Below are positions 43,600 through 55,545 of a stretch of DNA of 64,000 nucleotides, piece after piece. Position numbers and translations under genes: made by a program. Position 1 is the stretch's first letter, and the number at the start of each line of letters is the position of its first letter. The stretch is from the NCBI GenBank assembly GCA_007922195.1, contig ML682220.1, forward strand, positions 998,870-1,062,869, in the 5' to 3' direction. The notes under the pieces were generated by a model that was not told the origin of the DNA, did no database searches, and saw only the letters and a program-made list of their open reading frames with translations. The stretch is from Podocnemis expansa. Taxonomy: Eukaryota; Chordata; Testudines; Podocnemididae.

Positions 43600-44630
43600 G
43601 CTTCACCCACCTGTTTTATCTTACGTAGGCAATGCTTTGCTTCATGAGTCCCCACTCCTGGGATACCTCACACCCAGCCCCAGCATGCAATCAGTCTCTC
43701 AGGAAGTGGAAATGCTTTCACTAGCCACTCATTGGATGGCACCCAGCAAGCACTTCCAGCCCCACAGATGCAATTCCAGGAACGTAACATCTTGCAAGGT
43801 TCAGTACAAGCCCACTGGGTCATGCAAGTTTATTTAAACCAGCCCATCAATTTAACAAAGAAATTGATATGCACTAGCTTTTGCTCCCAAAAAGGTTTCC
43901 ACACATACTGATCAAACATCTCCATACTTTAGATACAACAAACATAGATTTATTGATTTAAACATGATTTTAAGTGAGTATATGTCAAAGCAATGCAAAA
44001 ATCAGATGATTAATCAGTCAAGAAGATAGCCATAAGCAAATCAAAGATAACTCACAATCTAAAACTAAAAATCACTGTTACAGTCCATTGCTAGCTTACT
44101 CACATGCTTTGGCTACTGATGGTTTTCGCAGAGCAGTCCTTCTCGCCATGTGTATAGGTATCAGTCCTTGATGTTGGTTAGATGATGGAATCCAAGGTCA
44201 AAGCCACAGCCAGTTTGAAGTATGTCTTTTTTCTCTTTTCAACCACCTGTTTGGCTCCTTTCTTCCAGTCAATGGACCTTTCTTCCTTCTCCAGACAAGG
44301 CATTTGAACTCCATTGTTTTTGTACGCAGACCATCACCGTGTGCGTCAGACCACAGCTCTGATTGTCCGCCCCCCCCCCCCCACTGGGGCCATGTGAAAT
44401 ACATTTTGGGACATGTTTCAGAGCTGTACAGATATATGATATTGCAAGAAACATGCTACCATAACAGTAACAGAGCATTCTGTGATCATTCAAAAAAGAC
44501 GCATGCTAGACCAAATGCAATTACACTGGAAGGGCGAACAGGCAAGATACAGAGATCACATTACAGCAGCATGCAACGTGTCAGAGAGGCCACCATGGTA
44601 AGACATGTTCCCATGCCACTCCAACATTAA
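43600..44630. mobile_element. LTR-like interspersed repeat, borders undefined
   Basis: Text such as caaacatagatttattgatt, aacatgattttaagtgagta and agtccattgctagcttactc resembles a widespread turtle LTR-type repeat from memory. No TG...CA border or target duplication could be fixed. A C run lies at 44371-44382. Confidence 0.35.
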
Positions 44631-45539
44631 CACTGCTGGTGTCATTGCAGCACAGAACACAGCAGTGCAAGGACCAGGTTTGTACCTGAACCTTGTAGCA
44701 TCTGCTCACTTGCTGCCTTGGTTACACTCAGGAGACTGATCTCACACTGGGGAAACAGTGGTAGTTTTCATTGCAAGTACTTGTACTGCAAACAACAGGG
44801 CATGTGATTCCCCCCCCCCCATCTTTAGCCACTTCCAGGTTCCTTAGCCATGGTTTCCCTAACATGCCAGTGGTTTGAGTGACAGGGATTGACATTGCCT
44901 TAAGAATTTGCAAGCCCAGTGTGCCTGCTACCAGCAGTGTTACCGGAAGAGGGGGATTTCTTTTTTCTCCCACAGAGACAATCCTGTCCACTTCACCTGG
45001 AGCTGCCTCAGACAAAGACCACACTTTGGGAGGCTTAACATTGGTCTCCAATCTTTACACCATTCATGTTCTAAGGGGAGGAGTCCGCCCACCCACATGA
45101 AGGCCCTATGTCGGTTGCCCACAAACTGCAACACAAGACCAGTTGCTCATGCCCCTAGCCATACTCACCATGACTGGACCAGGAAACCTGTTCATTGAAT
45201 AGCTAGGGATACTGATTGTGTTCTGGTCTGCACTTTGGTGGAATCAAGGGGAGTGATTTTTAAATAGTAACTGTGTACTAGACCCAGCGTATGCACTGAC
45301 AATGGGTGCCATGTGCTTTGCATCCCTTACAGTGGAAAGAGTGGCCTTTGGTTCTCCTTCCACAAAAGCAGAGAGCCTTTCCTAGATCAGTAGATGGAAA
45401 AAAGAGAATGTGTGATATAATGTTCAATGAGATAATGAACATCCCTGGGACAGTGGACATTTAGCAAAGAGCTTAGAGGATTTCATTGTCTGAAAAACTG
45501 GACTTTGTCCTAGAGAGCATGGACTTGCCATGTAAGACG

Positions 45540-45870
45540 AGATGCTGCAGATTATGAAGGAGCAATCAGACATGTTGAGGCATCTAGTTGAGTTTCAAGA
45601 GAAACAACTTGACTCCTTCTACAAGTCCTGCAGAACAGTCTGCATACATTGTCATATTCCCTCTCTCTCTCTCTCTCTCTCTCTCCCCTTAAATCTTCCA
45701 GAAGTTGGGGGTTGAGGGTGCAGGAAGAACAGAGAAGCAGAGGGGAAGTGCACTTCCCTTCCATTCAACACAAGCTGTGGGTACTAAGGACGAAAGGTAG
45801 CCATTCAAGGACCTTTGATGGGCAAGACTATTGTGTTTCCACAAACACACAGACTTGATTTCTCCCTTCC
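45540..45870 (+). pseudogene. Possible remnant of a Harbinger accessory (Myb/SANT-type) ORF end
   Basis: Reading + from 45542 gives LQIMKEQSDMLRHLVEFQEK, a helical Gln/Leu-rich text like the C-terminal end of the Myb-like protein of Harbinger elements. The frame then runs into a (CT)n microsatellite at 45659-45684 and resumes in another frame. It converges with the transposase remnant at 46080-47190, the usual layout. Weak evidence. Confidence 0.3.
45659..45684. repeat. (CT)n microsatellite
   Basis: About 13 uninterrupted CT units. Confidence 0.9.
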
Positions 45871-46079
45871 CACTTTTATCACACTGGCTATTCAAGGTTA
45901 AATTCTTTTTATGGTCTTTCATTTTCTGTAGGTTTGTGCAATAAAAATAATCATTTCAAGAATGAAATTTTCTTTGTTCAAAGGAGGGAGATGTTGGGTG
46001 GGGAAGTGGAAGTGCAGTGAAACTGATGAGTCGGAGGGGATGGTATAGGAAGGCACTACATAGATAAGCAGTGCACATT

Positions 46080-47190
46080 ACTGTGGAGCATTACTGTAAT
46101 TGGTTTTTGAAACCTCCCAGAAATGCAGAGCTCCTCATTAGGCTTTTCTTATTGCCTTGGTATCTGGCTGCTCAAAATTAGCCACTAGCCAATGCACCTC
46201 TACCTCCTACTCCTGAGCAAATGTCTCTCCCTTTGCCTCACAGATATTATTGAGCACACAGCAGGCAGAAATAACAATGAGAATATTGATTTCACTGAGG
46301 TGTAAGCAAAAGTAAGCAAACCACCAGTAACCCTTAAATGTCCAAAGGCCCATTCTACCACTATTCTGCACTTGCTCAGCCTACTGTTGAACTACTCCTT
46401 TCTGCTATCCACATGTATGGCTTGGCTTCACAAGCTATTGGAGCAAAGGGAAAACTGGATTTCCCACAATCCTTATTGGCATTTCAACATCATCAGTGGT
46501 TATTTTGTGATCCAGAAAGTGAGTCCCTGGTTGCTGCTTTCTGAACGGACCTAAGTTCTTAAGGAAGCATGCATCATTAATCTTTGCTGACCATTACACG
46601 TTGATGGCAACGAAACATCCCTCTGACCCACCAGCACTTGCAATGCCATTGAAAAGGACCCTTTTTCTGTTTATGTACTCTTTGGCAAGGTGTTGTGGTA
46701 CTAGGATAGTGATGTGTGTGCCATCTATTACCCCATCATGGCAAAACCATCCACTATGTCCTGCTCATTGCCCTGAATCACAACGCTTCTGAGCAGAAGT
46801 TGACGGAAGGCCCTGCCTATTTGGCTGACAACAGCTTCCATGGTGGACTTACCAACTCTGAATTGATTCCCCACTGATTGGTAGCAGTCTGACATTTCAA
46901 GCCTCCACAAAACGATAGCCACTTGCTTCTCCACTCTCAGAGCAGGTCTCCTTTTAGTGTTGTTGCACTTCAGGACAATGTTCCAGAAAGCTGGAAAATT
47001 TGAAAATTCTGCAGTCCATGTGCATCATCTCATAATTGCATAGCAACATAATTCCAGCAGTCAGTGCTTGTCTCCTGGTACCAGAAATGGTAGGCGATTT
47101 TCAGGTGATGCACAACTGACAGAAGCAGCCCAGAACATTCTCCACAGCAGCCCATGTCTTGACCCTGGCAACACCATAAGACAAGGCATG
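46080..47190 (-). pseudogene. PIF/Harbinger transposase remnant
   Basis: Minus-strand frames, broken by stops and shifts, follow the order of Harbinger (HARBI1-like) transposases. From the N-terminal side: FWYQETSTDCWNYVAMQ (near 47100), KQVAIVLWRLEMSDCYQSVG and FRVGKSTMEAVV (46790-46930), then VIDGTHITILVPQHLAKEYI (near 46730), FLDHKITTDDVEMP (near 46500), and VISACCVLNNICEAKGE (near 46245). The first catalytic Asp (IDGTH) is present. The GDxxYP motif reads GNPVFP, so the second Asp is lost, and the region that should carry the Glu is degraded. It is a dead copy. The N-terminal helix-turn-helix part is more decayed than the DDE part. Confidence 0.82.
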
Positions 47191-47239
47191 AGGTGTTGGT
47201 AATGCTCACAACAAGAGTGCACAGTTCAGTGCGCTCCAT

Positions 47240-47625
47240 GCTTCCTAGGCTATGACATGCACAGCTAAGTCAGTCTTTTCTTTTGTGAGGAGGGGTGTTG
47301 GGACGTATGAAAAAGCATGGATTGTTTGCCATTGGAATCAGTGGAGAGAGGCAGGAAGGAAATTAGATTATGGGAGGCCAAAGCTGTGCTCCCATTTCCC
47401 TCCTGCTACAATGTTTTGGTCCAAGAAGGCATTGAAAGTTATTCTCAAAACCCACTGTGGGATAGCTACCCATGGTGCACTGCTGTCAGCATTGATGCAA
47501 GCACTGCCAGTGTCGATGCACTCCATCAACACAATGAGCATGACACAGCTAACTGATAATTACTTTTTGGTGGCTGGATGGCAACTTAAGCTAAGTTGCC
47601 TTAACTTTGTAGTGAAGATCTGCCC
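47240..47625. mobile_element. Probable terminal region of the Harbinger element
   Basis: Non-coding DNA upstream of the transposase, ending at 47625 with ctttgtagtgaagatctgccc-like text, whose complement (GGGCAGATCTTCAC) looks like a transposon terminus with an internal palindrome (gcaacttaagctaagttgcc). The opposite terminus was not found, so the assignment is tentative. Confidence 0.4.
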
Positions 47626-47837
47626 AAAGATGCAGTCATTAAGATATTATCAGAGCAGACTAATATCACACTACTCTGAAGATGGTATTGCCTCAAACTA
47701 AAATGTCACTGCTGATGATGCCTCTGAAGGCTGTGTGTCAAAATAGGAGAGGAAATGCACATTTAAAAATGAGCTGTTCAGTTTGATTATAGCAGTTCTA
47801 GACCAAGGTGTAGGGATCCAAAACACCCAGCATCCTT

Positions 47838-48745
47838 GGCTATGTTCACACAAAGAGGGCTTGTTTCGAAACAAGATGATTCGAAACAAGCTGTTTCGAA
47901 ACAAGCTGTTTTGAAATGAAGGGTTATTTCGAAACACCTTATTTTGAAAGACAAAAAAAGTGTTTTCGAAATAAGGGAGCGAAATAGCATGTCCACAGTG
48001 TGAACATGCTATTTTGCTTGGGGAGGGGACTGCAGGCACTCGCAGGGTGAAGTGCAGCCCGGCGCCTCACCCTGCCGGCTTAAAGTCCGGGCTGCCCCCA
48101 AATCCCGCTGTGGGGTCAGGTGCGCCTGGCTCAGCCCGCTGCTGCAGGGGTTGGGGGGAGCGTGGCCCCTGTATTCCCCGGCACCTGATCCTGCCGGGGG
48201 CAGGGCCAGGGATACCTGGAGTATCCCCAGCCCTGCCCCCGCCCCGGCAGAAGCATCTGCGCCGGGAATCCTGGGGCCGCACTCACCCCGGCCCCTGCAG
48301 CAGCGGGCTGAGCTGGGCCCCCCCCGACCCCACGGTGGGGTTTGGGGGCAGCCCAGGCTTTAAGCCAGCGGGGTGAGGCGCCAGTCTGTGCTTCACCCTG
48401 CGGGTGCCTGCAGCCCCCCTCTGCCAGCCAGGGGACACCCCTCAGCACCCTGGCCAGGGTGCTGAGCGGGCAGCCCTTCCTCCCAGAGTGCTAAGCACCC
48501 TGGGAGGAAGGGTCAAATGTTGTTTTGGAACACTTTGTTCTGAAACAACATGTTCACACAGGGTTGTTTCGAAACAACCTTGTTTCGAAAGGGAAGTAGG
48601 TTTAAGTCCTTTCGAAAGCACGGCTCCCATTTTGAAACAAGGGGTTTCCTTGTTTTGAAATGGCTGCTCGTTGTGTGACCGTGGAATTTCTCATTTCGAA
48701 ACAACCTCTGTTGTTTCAGAATAAGAATGCTGTGTGAACACACCC
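47838..48745. mobile_element. Foldback DNA element with TTTCGAAA arms and CpG-rich core
   Basis: Inverted ends ggctatgttcacacaaag and gctgtgtgaacacacccc. The outer arms carry many tttcgaaa/tttgaaa units. The core (48050-48400) is itself an inverted repeat: gcgcctcaccctgccggctt, gctgcccccaaatcccgctg and ctcagcccgctgctgcaggg on the left are mirrored on the right. Frames of 60-120 codons on both strands result from this symmetry and are not genes. About 908 bp. Confidence 0.82.
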
Positions 48746-48759
48746 CTTGTGTGGCCAGT

Positions 48760-49250
48760 AACGCTCATAGAATTAGAATCAGGAACAGGATGTCACAGTT
48801 ACAGTTTATTACATCAAATCAATGATGCACATGCCAACACTGCCAAAGTTTACACCAGCTTGTGATCCCTTTATGCAAACTGATCTGTTGGCTACAGTAG
48901 CACAACTTGCAGAGTAAGACATTACCTGACTTGAAGTTATAGTGCAAAGGCACCAGCAGGGATGACAACACGTGGCCTGGATCTATCAAAGACACAGGGC
49001 ACCCAGAAACTGTTCTCTTGCCATTGTGCAGTCAAGAAAGCCCGGAAAATGGGCTAGACAAACTCTCAAGTTCCCTTCCAGCCTTACCTTTCTAAGCAAA
49101 CATAGCCTGAAGGTTGATCTTCAGAAAGTCAAGGCTCAAACCGGAAGTCCCTTTGCTCATATCGTAATCTGTGTGGTGGTGCAAGAGATGGTTGGTGCAC
49201 TGAGCCTGCTGATTTGGATAACCCAAAGGTTGCTCCAGTTCACAGCTTCC
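48760..49250. other. Unassigned DNA between two elements
   Basis: Frames up to 105 codons (48972-49289 +) without splice context or known protein; no repeat recognised. Confidence 0.3.
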
Positions 49251-49257
49251 TTTTTTA

Positions 49258-49778
49258 TAGGGTATGTCCACACACACTATTTAAATTGAAATAACACTTG
49301 TTATTTTGATTTAAAAAATGGTAGGTCCACATGACATTTCCTTATTTCAAAAGGAGGAACTCCCTCATTTTTATATAAGGAAAGTCATATTGATATAATA
49401 AAACCTAGTATTATATCAATATGATGGTTAAATTGAAATTGTTATTTTGAAATAACACAGTGCGGTCATGTTATTTCAGTTTAACTGTTAAGTCAATTTA
49501 ATACTTTTGCCCTTCTTCTTCCCAGGTGCGTTCCTTTTTCTATATATTGGGTGGGGGGCAAGACCCTTCTAGGGAGCCATGTTGCCACATCTCCCATGGT
49601 GCCTCTCGCCTAAATTGAAATGGCAAGTCCTGTCCAAGGACATGGTATTTCGATTTGAGTGTCTAGTGGGGATCTGTTAAATCGATTTAACTTAGATCAA
49701 TTTAATGAGTTTTATATTGATTTTATTAAATTGATATAATTTAAATCAATTTAATGGTGTAAGTGTGGACATAGCTAC
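49258..49778. mobile_element. Palindromic MITE, family E, copy 2
   Basis: Ends tagggtatgtccacaca and tgtggacatagcta. Interior opposed aaattga/tcaattt units and core gggagccatgttgccacatc, matching 20119-20640 along its length. Confidence 0.8.
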
Positions 49779-49789
49779 CATGTTACAGA

Positions 49790-50940
49790 AACTATTTTCT
49801 CGCTAATGTGTATCACATAATCCTTTAATGTATGCCTTCTCATTCAAAACTTGGAGAGAATTTTAATGGCTGAGTAATAAACTCAAAATGAAAAATTGAC
49901 ATTGAAGAGTGACAGAAAGCCAAGGAGATTTGTTATCAAAGTATAGAAAAGAACTTGGTGTTTGTGCTGTACTGACTGTAGGAATTTTAAAAAGTCCACC
50001 TAGAAGTCATCATGAACAGATTTGAATGCCATATTCCATCATGTGTTCTCCAGCTCATAGCTTTACCCTAGGAGTGCTGGTATCATAACTCTGGGAATGA
50101 AATAAAAGAGCTAACACTAGTTATTCAGGAAGTCTTAACCTATAAGAATATAACCTACCCTATCTGACTCTGGGATGATGGGAGGGGACCTAGGCCAGAT
50201 GTACATACATAGTATACAAAATAGTCCTTACAACCAGGAATCAATATGGAAAGAAATCCTCTAATCTAACTTCAATATGAGCTCAAATATGGATTTTTCT
50301 GGAAGAAATCTATTAGTACCTGTGTACACGTGAGTTGCTCTGTTTTTATTATAGCTACAGCTTCAATAGAGGAGCCATTTTTAAGCAGGGTTTTTGAGCC
50401 CTGTTCTGTTACAGTACTCAGCCATGGGTGCACAGCACCAGCCATCCTGGTGGGGGCTGCTTTTCTGCTCTGCTCACTTGAGAATGGGAAGAAGGGTTCA
50501 GCCACCACTTTTTTCTGCTTGACTGCTGAGGTGGTTAGTGTTGTGCTTCGGTAGGAACGTACCAACCCACACACCTTAAAGGTACAATTCCAGCTTGCTT
50601 GCCTAGAAGCTTTGCCTTTGTTTTAATCCTTTGGAGACAGCTTTCAGAAAATTTTCTGCAGTGAATTATCAGCCCTATCATTTATGTCAAAATCTAATAA
50701 AACGTGAATGTTTCTGAGCAAACAAATGTACAGGCTTCAGGGAGTTGAGCTCACAGCAGCTGAAAGAGACGATATATTGCACTGCTAGGTCTTAAAGAGC
50801 AACATTAGTCATTACCACCAGCTGCTCTTAAATAATTGACTCTACATAAACACCAGATTCAGAATAAATAATTGCGTTGCCTTATGTTATTGTAGCGCCA
50901 GGCTCTGGTACAGCAGAGATATATGGCAGCAGGCACTGAT
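49790..50940. other. Intergenic DNA, no gene
   Basis: A minus frame at 50272-50574 (100 codons) has no supporting splice sites or known homologue and is left uncalled. Confidence 0.35.
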
Positions 50941-50948
50941 GACCCACT

Positions 50949-51245
50949 CTTAGGCCTCATCTACACTGCTGGTGAAATTTGACAGCGGTTGACAAGACAT
51001 ATCTGACAGCAGTTGACGGGACACTTGTATCTCTTGTTAACTGCCTTTGACCTAGTGTGGCAACCCCACTATGCAGCACTGATGAGAAATGTCCTTACAT
51101 GGATGCAGCACTACTCTTTTTGTGGGAGTGGATTCATGGCATCAACTTGCAGATCGATTGAGTAGGTCTTCACTGCCACGCAATCAATCCTGCAGAGTTG
51201 GTCCAGTGGCACAAATAGTGTGACTGTCAATGTAGACATGCCCTT
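50949..51245. mobile_element. MITE-like element
   Basis: Ends taggcctcatctacactg and caatgtagacatgccctta are imperfect inverted repeats. Internal gacagcggttgac / gacagcagttgac direct repeats. No second copy identified. Confidence 0.5.
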
Positions 51246-51249
51246 ACTC

Positions 51250-52950
51250 TGAAGTCAGCAGATCACTTTCCTATATACAGGTATCATGACTGGTCTTGCT
51301 TCCTCCTGCTGCAGAAGCAGAGGTGGGTCTTCTTTGCCTGTGTCATGTCTTCACTAGAAAATTAGGTCATGTTAGAACATGACTACTATTTGGGTACCAG
51401 AACATGAGCATACACAAGTCTGCCCATGGCTAAAAGCCCATCCCCCAGTCTAAGGGAAGGAGCTATTGAGCCTGGGACTCAACTGCTTAGGGGGACTGTG
51501 AATGTCAAGCCAGAAGAGGCATAAAGGTCAAAGGGCTAAATGGAGGGAACCTGACCTGGGACACCAAGCAGAGGACCCTGGACAGCACCCACTGTTCCTC
51601 AAAAGCAGCCAAGGAGTCAGTGGAGGAACTCTGTCTGGATACATGAATGGAAGGAGCAGGCCCCACAGTCACTGAGCACCTCCTCAGCCAACCTCTTCTC
51701 CTTAGTCTTATAGATGGCTGAGGAGAAGGTTGCCAAGGAGGTTCTGAGGTTTTGTGGGGCTATGGGTGGGGTGTTCAGAATCAGAAGATGTAGGGAGAAA
51801 TGCAGCAAGAACCTCAGGAAGAGGTTCTGGAGGAGCCAGAATAGGGGTTATATGTGGCACATTCCAACTATAAGTGTGACAGAATCTCCCTCATGCTGCA
51901 GAAGAGGCAGATATTAGGACAGGAGATGTACTGTGTTACATACACGCCTGAGCACACAGCTCCATGAAGGAGCCACCAGATAATATCCTCGGTGGGCTAT
52001 GGAACCAGGTGGAATACAGACTGGCCCACAGGGGTGTTAGAACATGACTATGAGAAGTCTTGTTAACCAACATAATGTTACACATGACTACAGATGAAAG
52101 GAACAAGTCATATTTAATATCAGGTAGTTAACGCTGTTGTTCCACTGGCATTTGGTCATAATCTTTTAAACCTGATTGCTGCTAAACTCAATTTAGAAGA
52201 CAGTCACCAATCAGTTTAACATGGTGATAGCTAATGAATGCTAAACATGACCTAATTTTCTTGCAAAGACAGGCCACTGAATGAAACTGGAAAGTATAAG
52301 GTATAGGCATGGGTTATATCCCACTTAAATCCCCAAAAGAGGCTCTCTTGCACTGTGAGTTTTATTTTTTAATTGAACTGAACTTGATAAAAGTCTTTTG
52401 ATGTGATTAATAAGACAACAGTTGTTCAATTTCCTGTTTCAGTAAAACACAGGATTCAAACATCAAAAAGTTCTACTTTTTAATGTTCATTTGAAGGAAA
52501 TTTAAAAAAAAGTGGGGGAGTAAGAACATAGTACCAAGAGCAGATACGCTGGATGAAAAGATGTATTAAGAAAAAATACTACAGTAACAAAGCGTAGCTT
52601 AGCACGTGTGATCATATCTCCTTTTAATTGTCCTCAGAGATTGAGGCTCCTTTTTCTTTAAAAATAAAAGGCCTGTTTTTACAATGAGATGGCTAACTCA
52701 CATTAGCAACTTCAGTGTGAAATCCTAGTGGAGACAAGGGAGTATAGTCTTTTCCTAGATGTAGCTGGTTAAGGGCAGCTCCAGGTTGGAGAAGAGGGAA
52801 AGGGAAGGGATATGGCATGGATGTGAACCAACTATACTGAAGTAAAAACCTCTAAGTCTCATCTCCACTTGGGGTTTATGGTGAGATAGCTAACTGTGTC
52901 CCCCATACCATGGTTCTCACTCAGTAAATCTTCCAGCTTCCTTACAGCTA
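51250..52950. other. Intergenic DNA, no gene
   Basis: A gttagaacatgacta motif occurs at 51371 and again at 52037; otherwise nothing identified. Confidence 0.35.
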
Positions 52951-52953
52951 TCA

Positions 52954-53221
52954 TAGGGTATGTGTACACAGATGGTTGCAAATTTGCCACCATTGGATCA
53001 ATTTTTCAGGACTGACTGAGTGGTCAGTAAAGACATGCTCAGTCAATCCTGAAATCAATGTAATAAAACTATCCCCTCAAGTGGTGCAGTGCCCTGAAGA
53101 CAGTATGCTAAAGCGAAGTTAGAAGTCTATGGGAGTCCACCAGACTCCTTGTTTGTTCTGCATAGCTTGCATAACTCATGTCAACTACCACCAAAATTTG
53201 CCAGCAAGGTAGACTGGGCCT
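52954..53221. mobile_element. Palindromic MITE, family F, copy 2
   Basis: Ends tagggtatgtgtacac and aaggtagactgggcct, with gactgagtggtcagtaaaga and gcttgcataactcatgtcaa shared with 18111-18380. About 268 bp; no coding capacity. Confidence 0.7.
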
Positions 53222-53229
53222 CAATTAGC

Positions 53230-54430
53230 TATCTTGCTGTAAACACGCACCTTTTCTGGAAGTTACGACAGCCTTTACCAGCCATGGTCTCATGACTGAA
53301 ACTCTCCTTCATCTTGACTAGTTAGGCAGCTGTTCTTTGGGATACTTAAGAATATGCCTCACGTTAAGCTTTTGAAGAAAATCCATGGGTATGTGGGTAA
53401 TTAAAGCGAGGCACATGTTTAAGTACCTCGCTGAATTGCAGTATTGGTGCTGAAGGTCTCAGGCTTCACATTGTATACCTAGAGGTAAGACAGATAAGTA
53501 TTGATTAATGCTGTAACACAAATAGAGAATCAACAGGCACAAGACCTACAAGGTAGTTTGCTTAGTGTAACTGATTAACACCTAGGTTCAGCATGACATG
53601 AGGAACCAACAAGCAAGTGACAGTAAATCACAAGATTAAGTCAGTCATAAGAAAATGAATGAATATTTAGTATAAAAATGACAAAATAAAGGTTTTTGGT
53701 ATTTTAGGATAAGATTAAGGAATAATTTTAACTGAAATTTACACATATTAACTCTGGGAACACCACAGAAATACCATGGCAACTCACTGACCTAATGATG
53801 AGGTACATAATAAGAGTGTGAACTCCCAAAGATACAAGATCCAGAAGCTTAGATAAGAAAATAGGGCTGACACAGCTATGAATATGCATGAAGTCAGGGA
53901 GACATCAGCTTAATCTGCTATAAAGTTAATCCTTGGCAGGGAAAAGTGTAATCAGAATTTTGACGGCCACATAATGTGCATTTCCCAAAGACCTGTTAGC
54001 AAAAATCAACTAACACTCTTATGTCTCTTAAAACATCAATTCCCAGGATTCCTTCTCCTCCCTAATATGTTAAACCAAAATGCCCCTTTATTTCTCTTCT
54101 TCCCTATCCAGTGCAGAATGTCCTCACAAAAGGAAACACTCTGTTCCTTGTAAAAGCTCCGTAAGGTCTTAACTCTAACCTACGGCCCAGAGAAATGCAG
54201 TAGCGGTCAACAGGAATTACGTAAGTTACACAGAGTAGCCTACTTACCGTTTGTTGACTTTGTAACTTCCCTTTAGCACACCACTGTCCCAACAGGAAAT
54301 GCATTGCCATCAATGCAGCACTATACCACTTAAAGGGGTAGTTAGCCTGATCTTGGGATTGACTCCGAGTGCCTTAACTGATCACTCAATTGAGCCAGAA
54401 AAGATGATCTAACAGCAACGAATTTGGCAC
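53230..54430. other. Unassigned DNA beside the retroviral remnant
   Basis: No viral gene is readable here. AATAAA-type and TATA-like motifs (near 53687 and 53920) hint at an LTR but no ends were found. Confidence 0.3.
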
Positions 54431-54439
54431 CATCAGTGT

Positions 54440-55260
54440 AGACATATCTGGAGATTCAAACAGGTTTGCATTCTGCATACTCACCAAGGAATAAGTGGCA
54501 TCTGTATCTAATAACGAATTCTATCCAAATGCTCCTCCTTCAAACTTCACATAAACAACAAACCTCCCCCATCCTACAGTGTCCAACTGTGCCACTGCCA
54601 GGCGGAAAGGCAGCTCACTTTCCTGTAGCTTGAGCCTGGTCAGGGATAAAGGGCCTTCCCTTTATGCCAGGTCATTGTTCCCTTCCCTGGTCACCCTGGG
54701 AGGGGGAGAGGCAATCTTTCTTACTATATGGGCTATGGGTTTGGGCACCTGCAGCTTTCCAAGTGTTTTAAGCAAGGGATTGTATATGGGGACTCCATAG
54801 ACATGCCCTGAGGGGGGGCCCTCATGGAAATAATCCCTCATATTCATAATGAGAAGGACATGAGTCAAGATCTTCCTTTGACCTACTCCCCTTCCCAGGC
54901 TATGACTCCCTCAAATTGCAATTGCTATTCCCTTCTGCTCTCCCAATATAGCTGTGAGAGCACAGCTGTGTCTCTTACATTTCCTGTGATCTGCCTGGAT
55001 CTTTTCCTGGGGATCCTTCAGTAAGACTCTAACAATTCTGTCACTCTCCATCATTTGCTGTTGCAATCCAGACACTTCCGGCTCCAGTCTTTTACTCTTA
55101 CTCACAATCACATCCTCACTTCTGCAGTGTCACTAGCTGCGCTGCCCTCAAGCTGGATGTTTCTTTGTCCTTCTTTTTAACTCCTCTATTTTGGCCTTTA
55201 GCTGATTTAGTTCTTTATCTACTAGCATCACTACCATCTGCTTACAGAGCTGCAGGAATG
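54440..55260 (-). pseudogene. Endogenous retrovirus remnant: gag-like coiled coil and protease-like segment
   Basis: Minus-strand reading, in several frames broken by stops. A coiled-coil stretch lies near 55150-55250 (KELNQLKAKIEELKRR), followed by 54911-55111 and 54662-54868, which resemble a Gag region, and then a protease-like motif at about 54485-54511, LDTDATYS. In a retroviral protease the core is Asp-Thr-Gly; here the Gly position reads Asp. The order fits gag then protease on the minus strand, with an LTR candidate upstream at 55546-56233. No reverse transcriptase, integrase or envelope is seen. Assignment rests on motif order only. Confidence 0.45.
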
Positions 55261-55545
55261 CTCTGGGACCAGTAAAACACCCAGACTTCCAGATGTCATT
55301 ATCATGCTCCTAAATAAAATCTGCCAAGCTGTTACCAAAAACCATTTCCAGCTTTTCTCTTTCCAGATGTTTCCTTGCCTTCTGACCTCTCTTCTTACCT
55401 GACCAAGCTGTCATGCTGAGCCCTGAATCAGTAAAGGAATGTAACCATAAAATTAACTCACGGGCTAGAATGCAGAAAATTACAGGTTGCAACCCAGATC
55501 CATTGTCCCCAGGCGTTCCATCCTCCTGGAAACTGGTTCACCAAA

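Noticed and set aside
48014..48448. Overlapping 103-120-codon frames on both strands
   Set aside because: They arise from the inverted CpG-rich core of the foldback at 47838-48745; the two strands encode similar text because of the palindrome.
50272..50574. 100-codon minus frame
   Set aside because: No domain, no splice signals, no second line of evidence.
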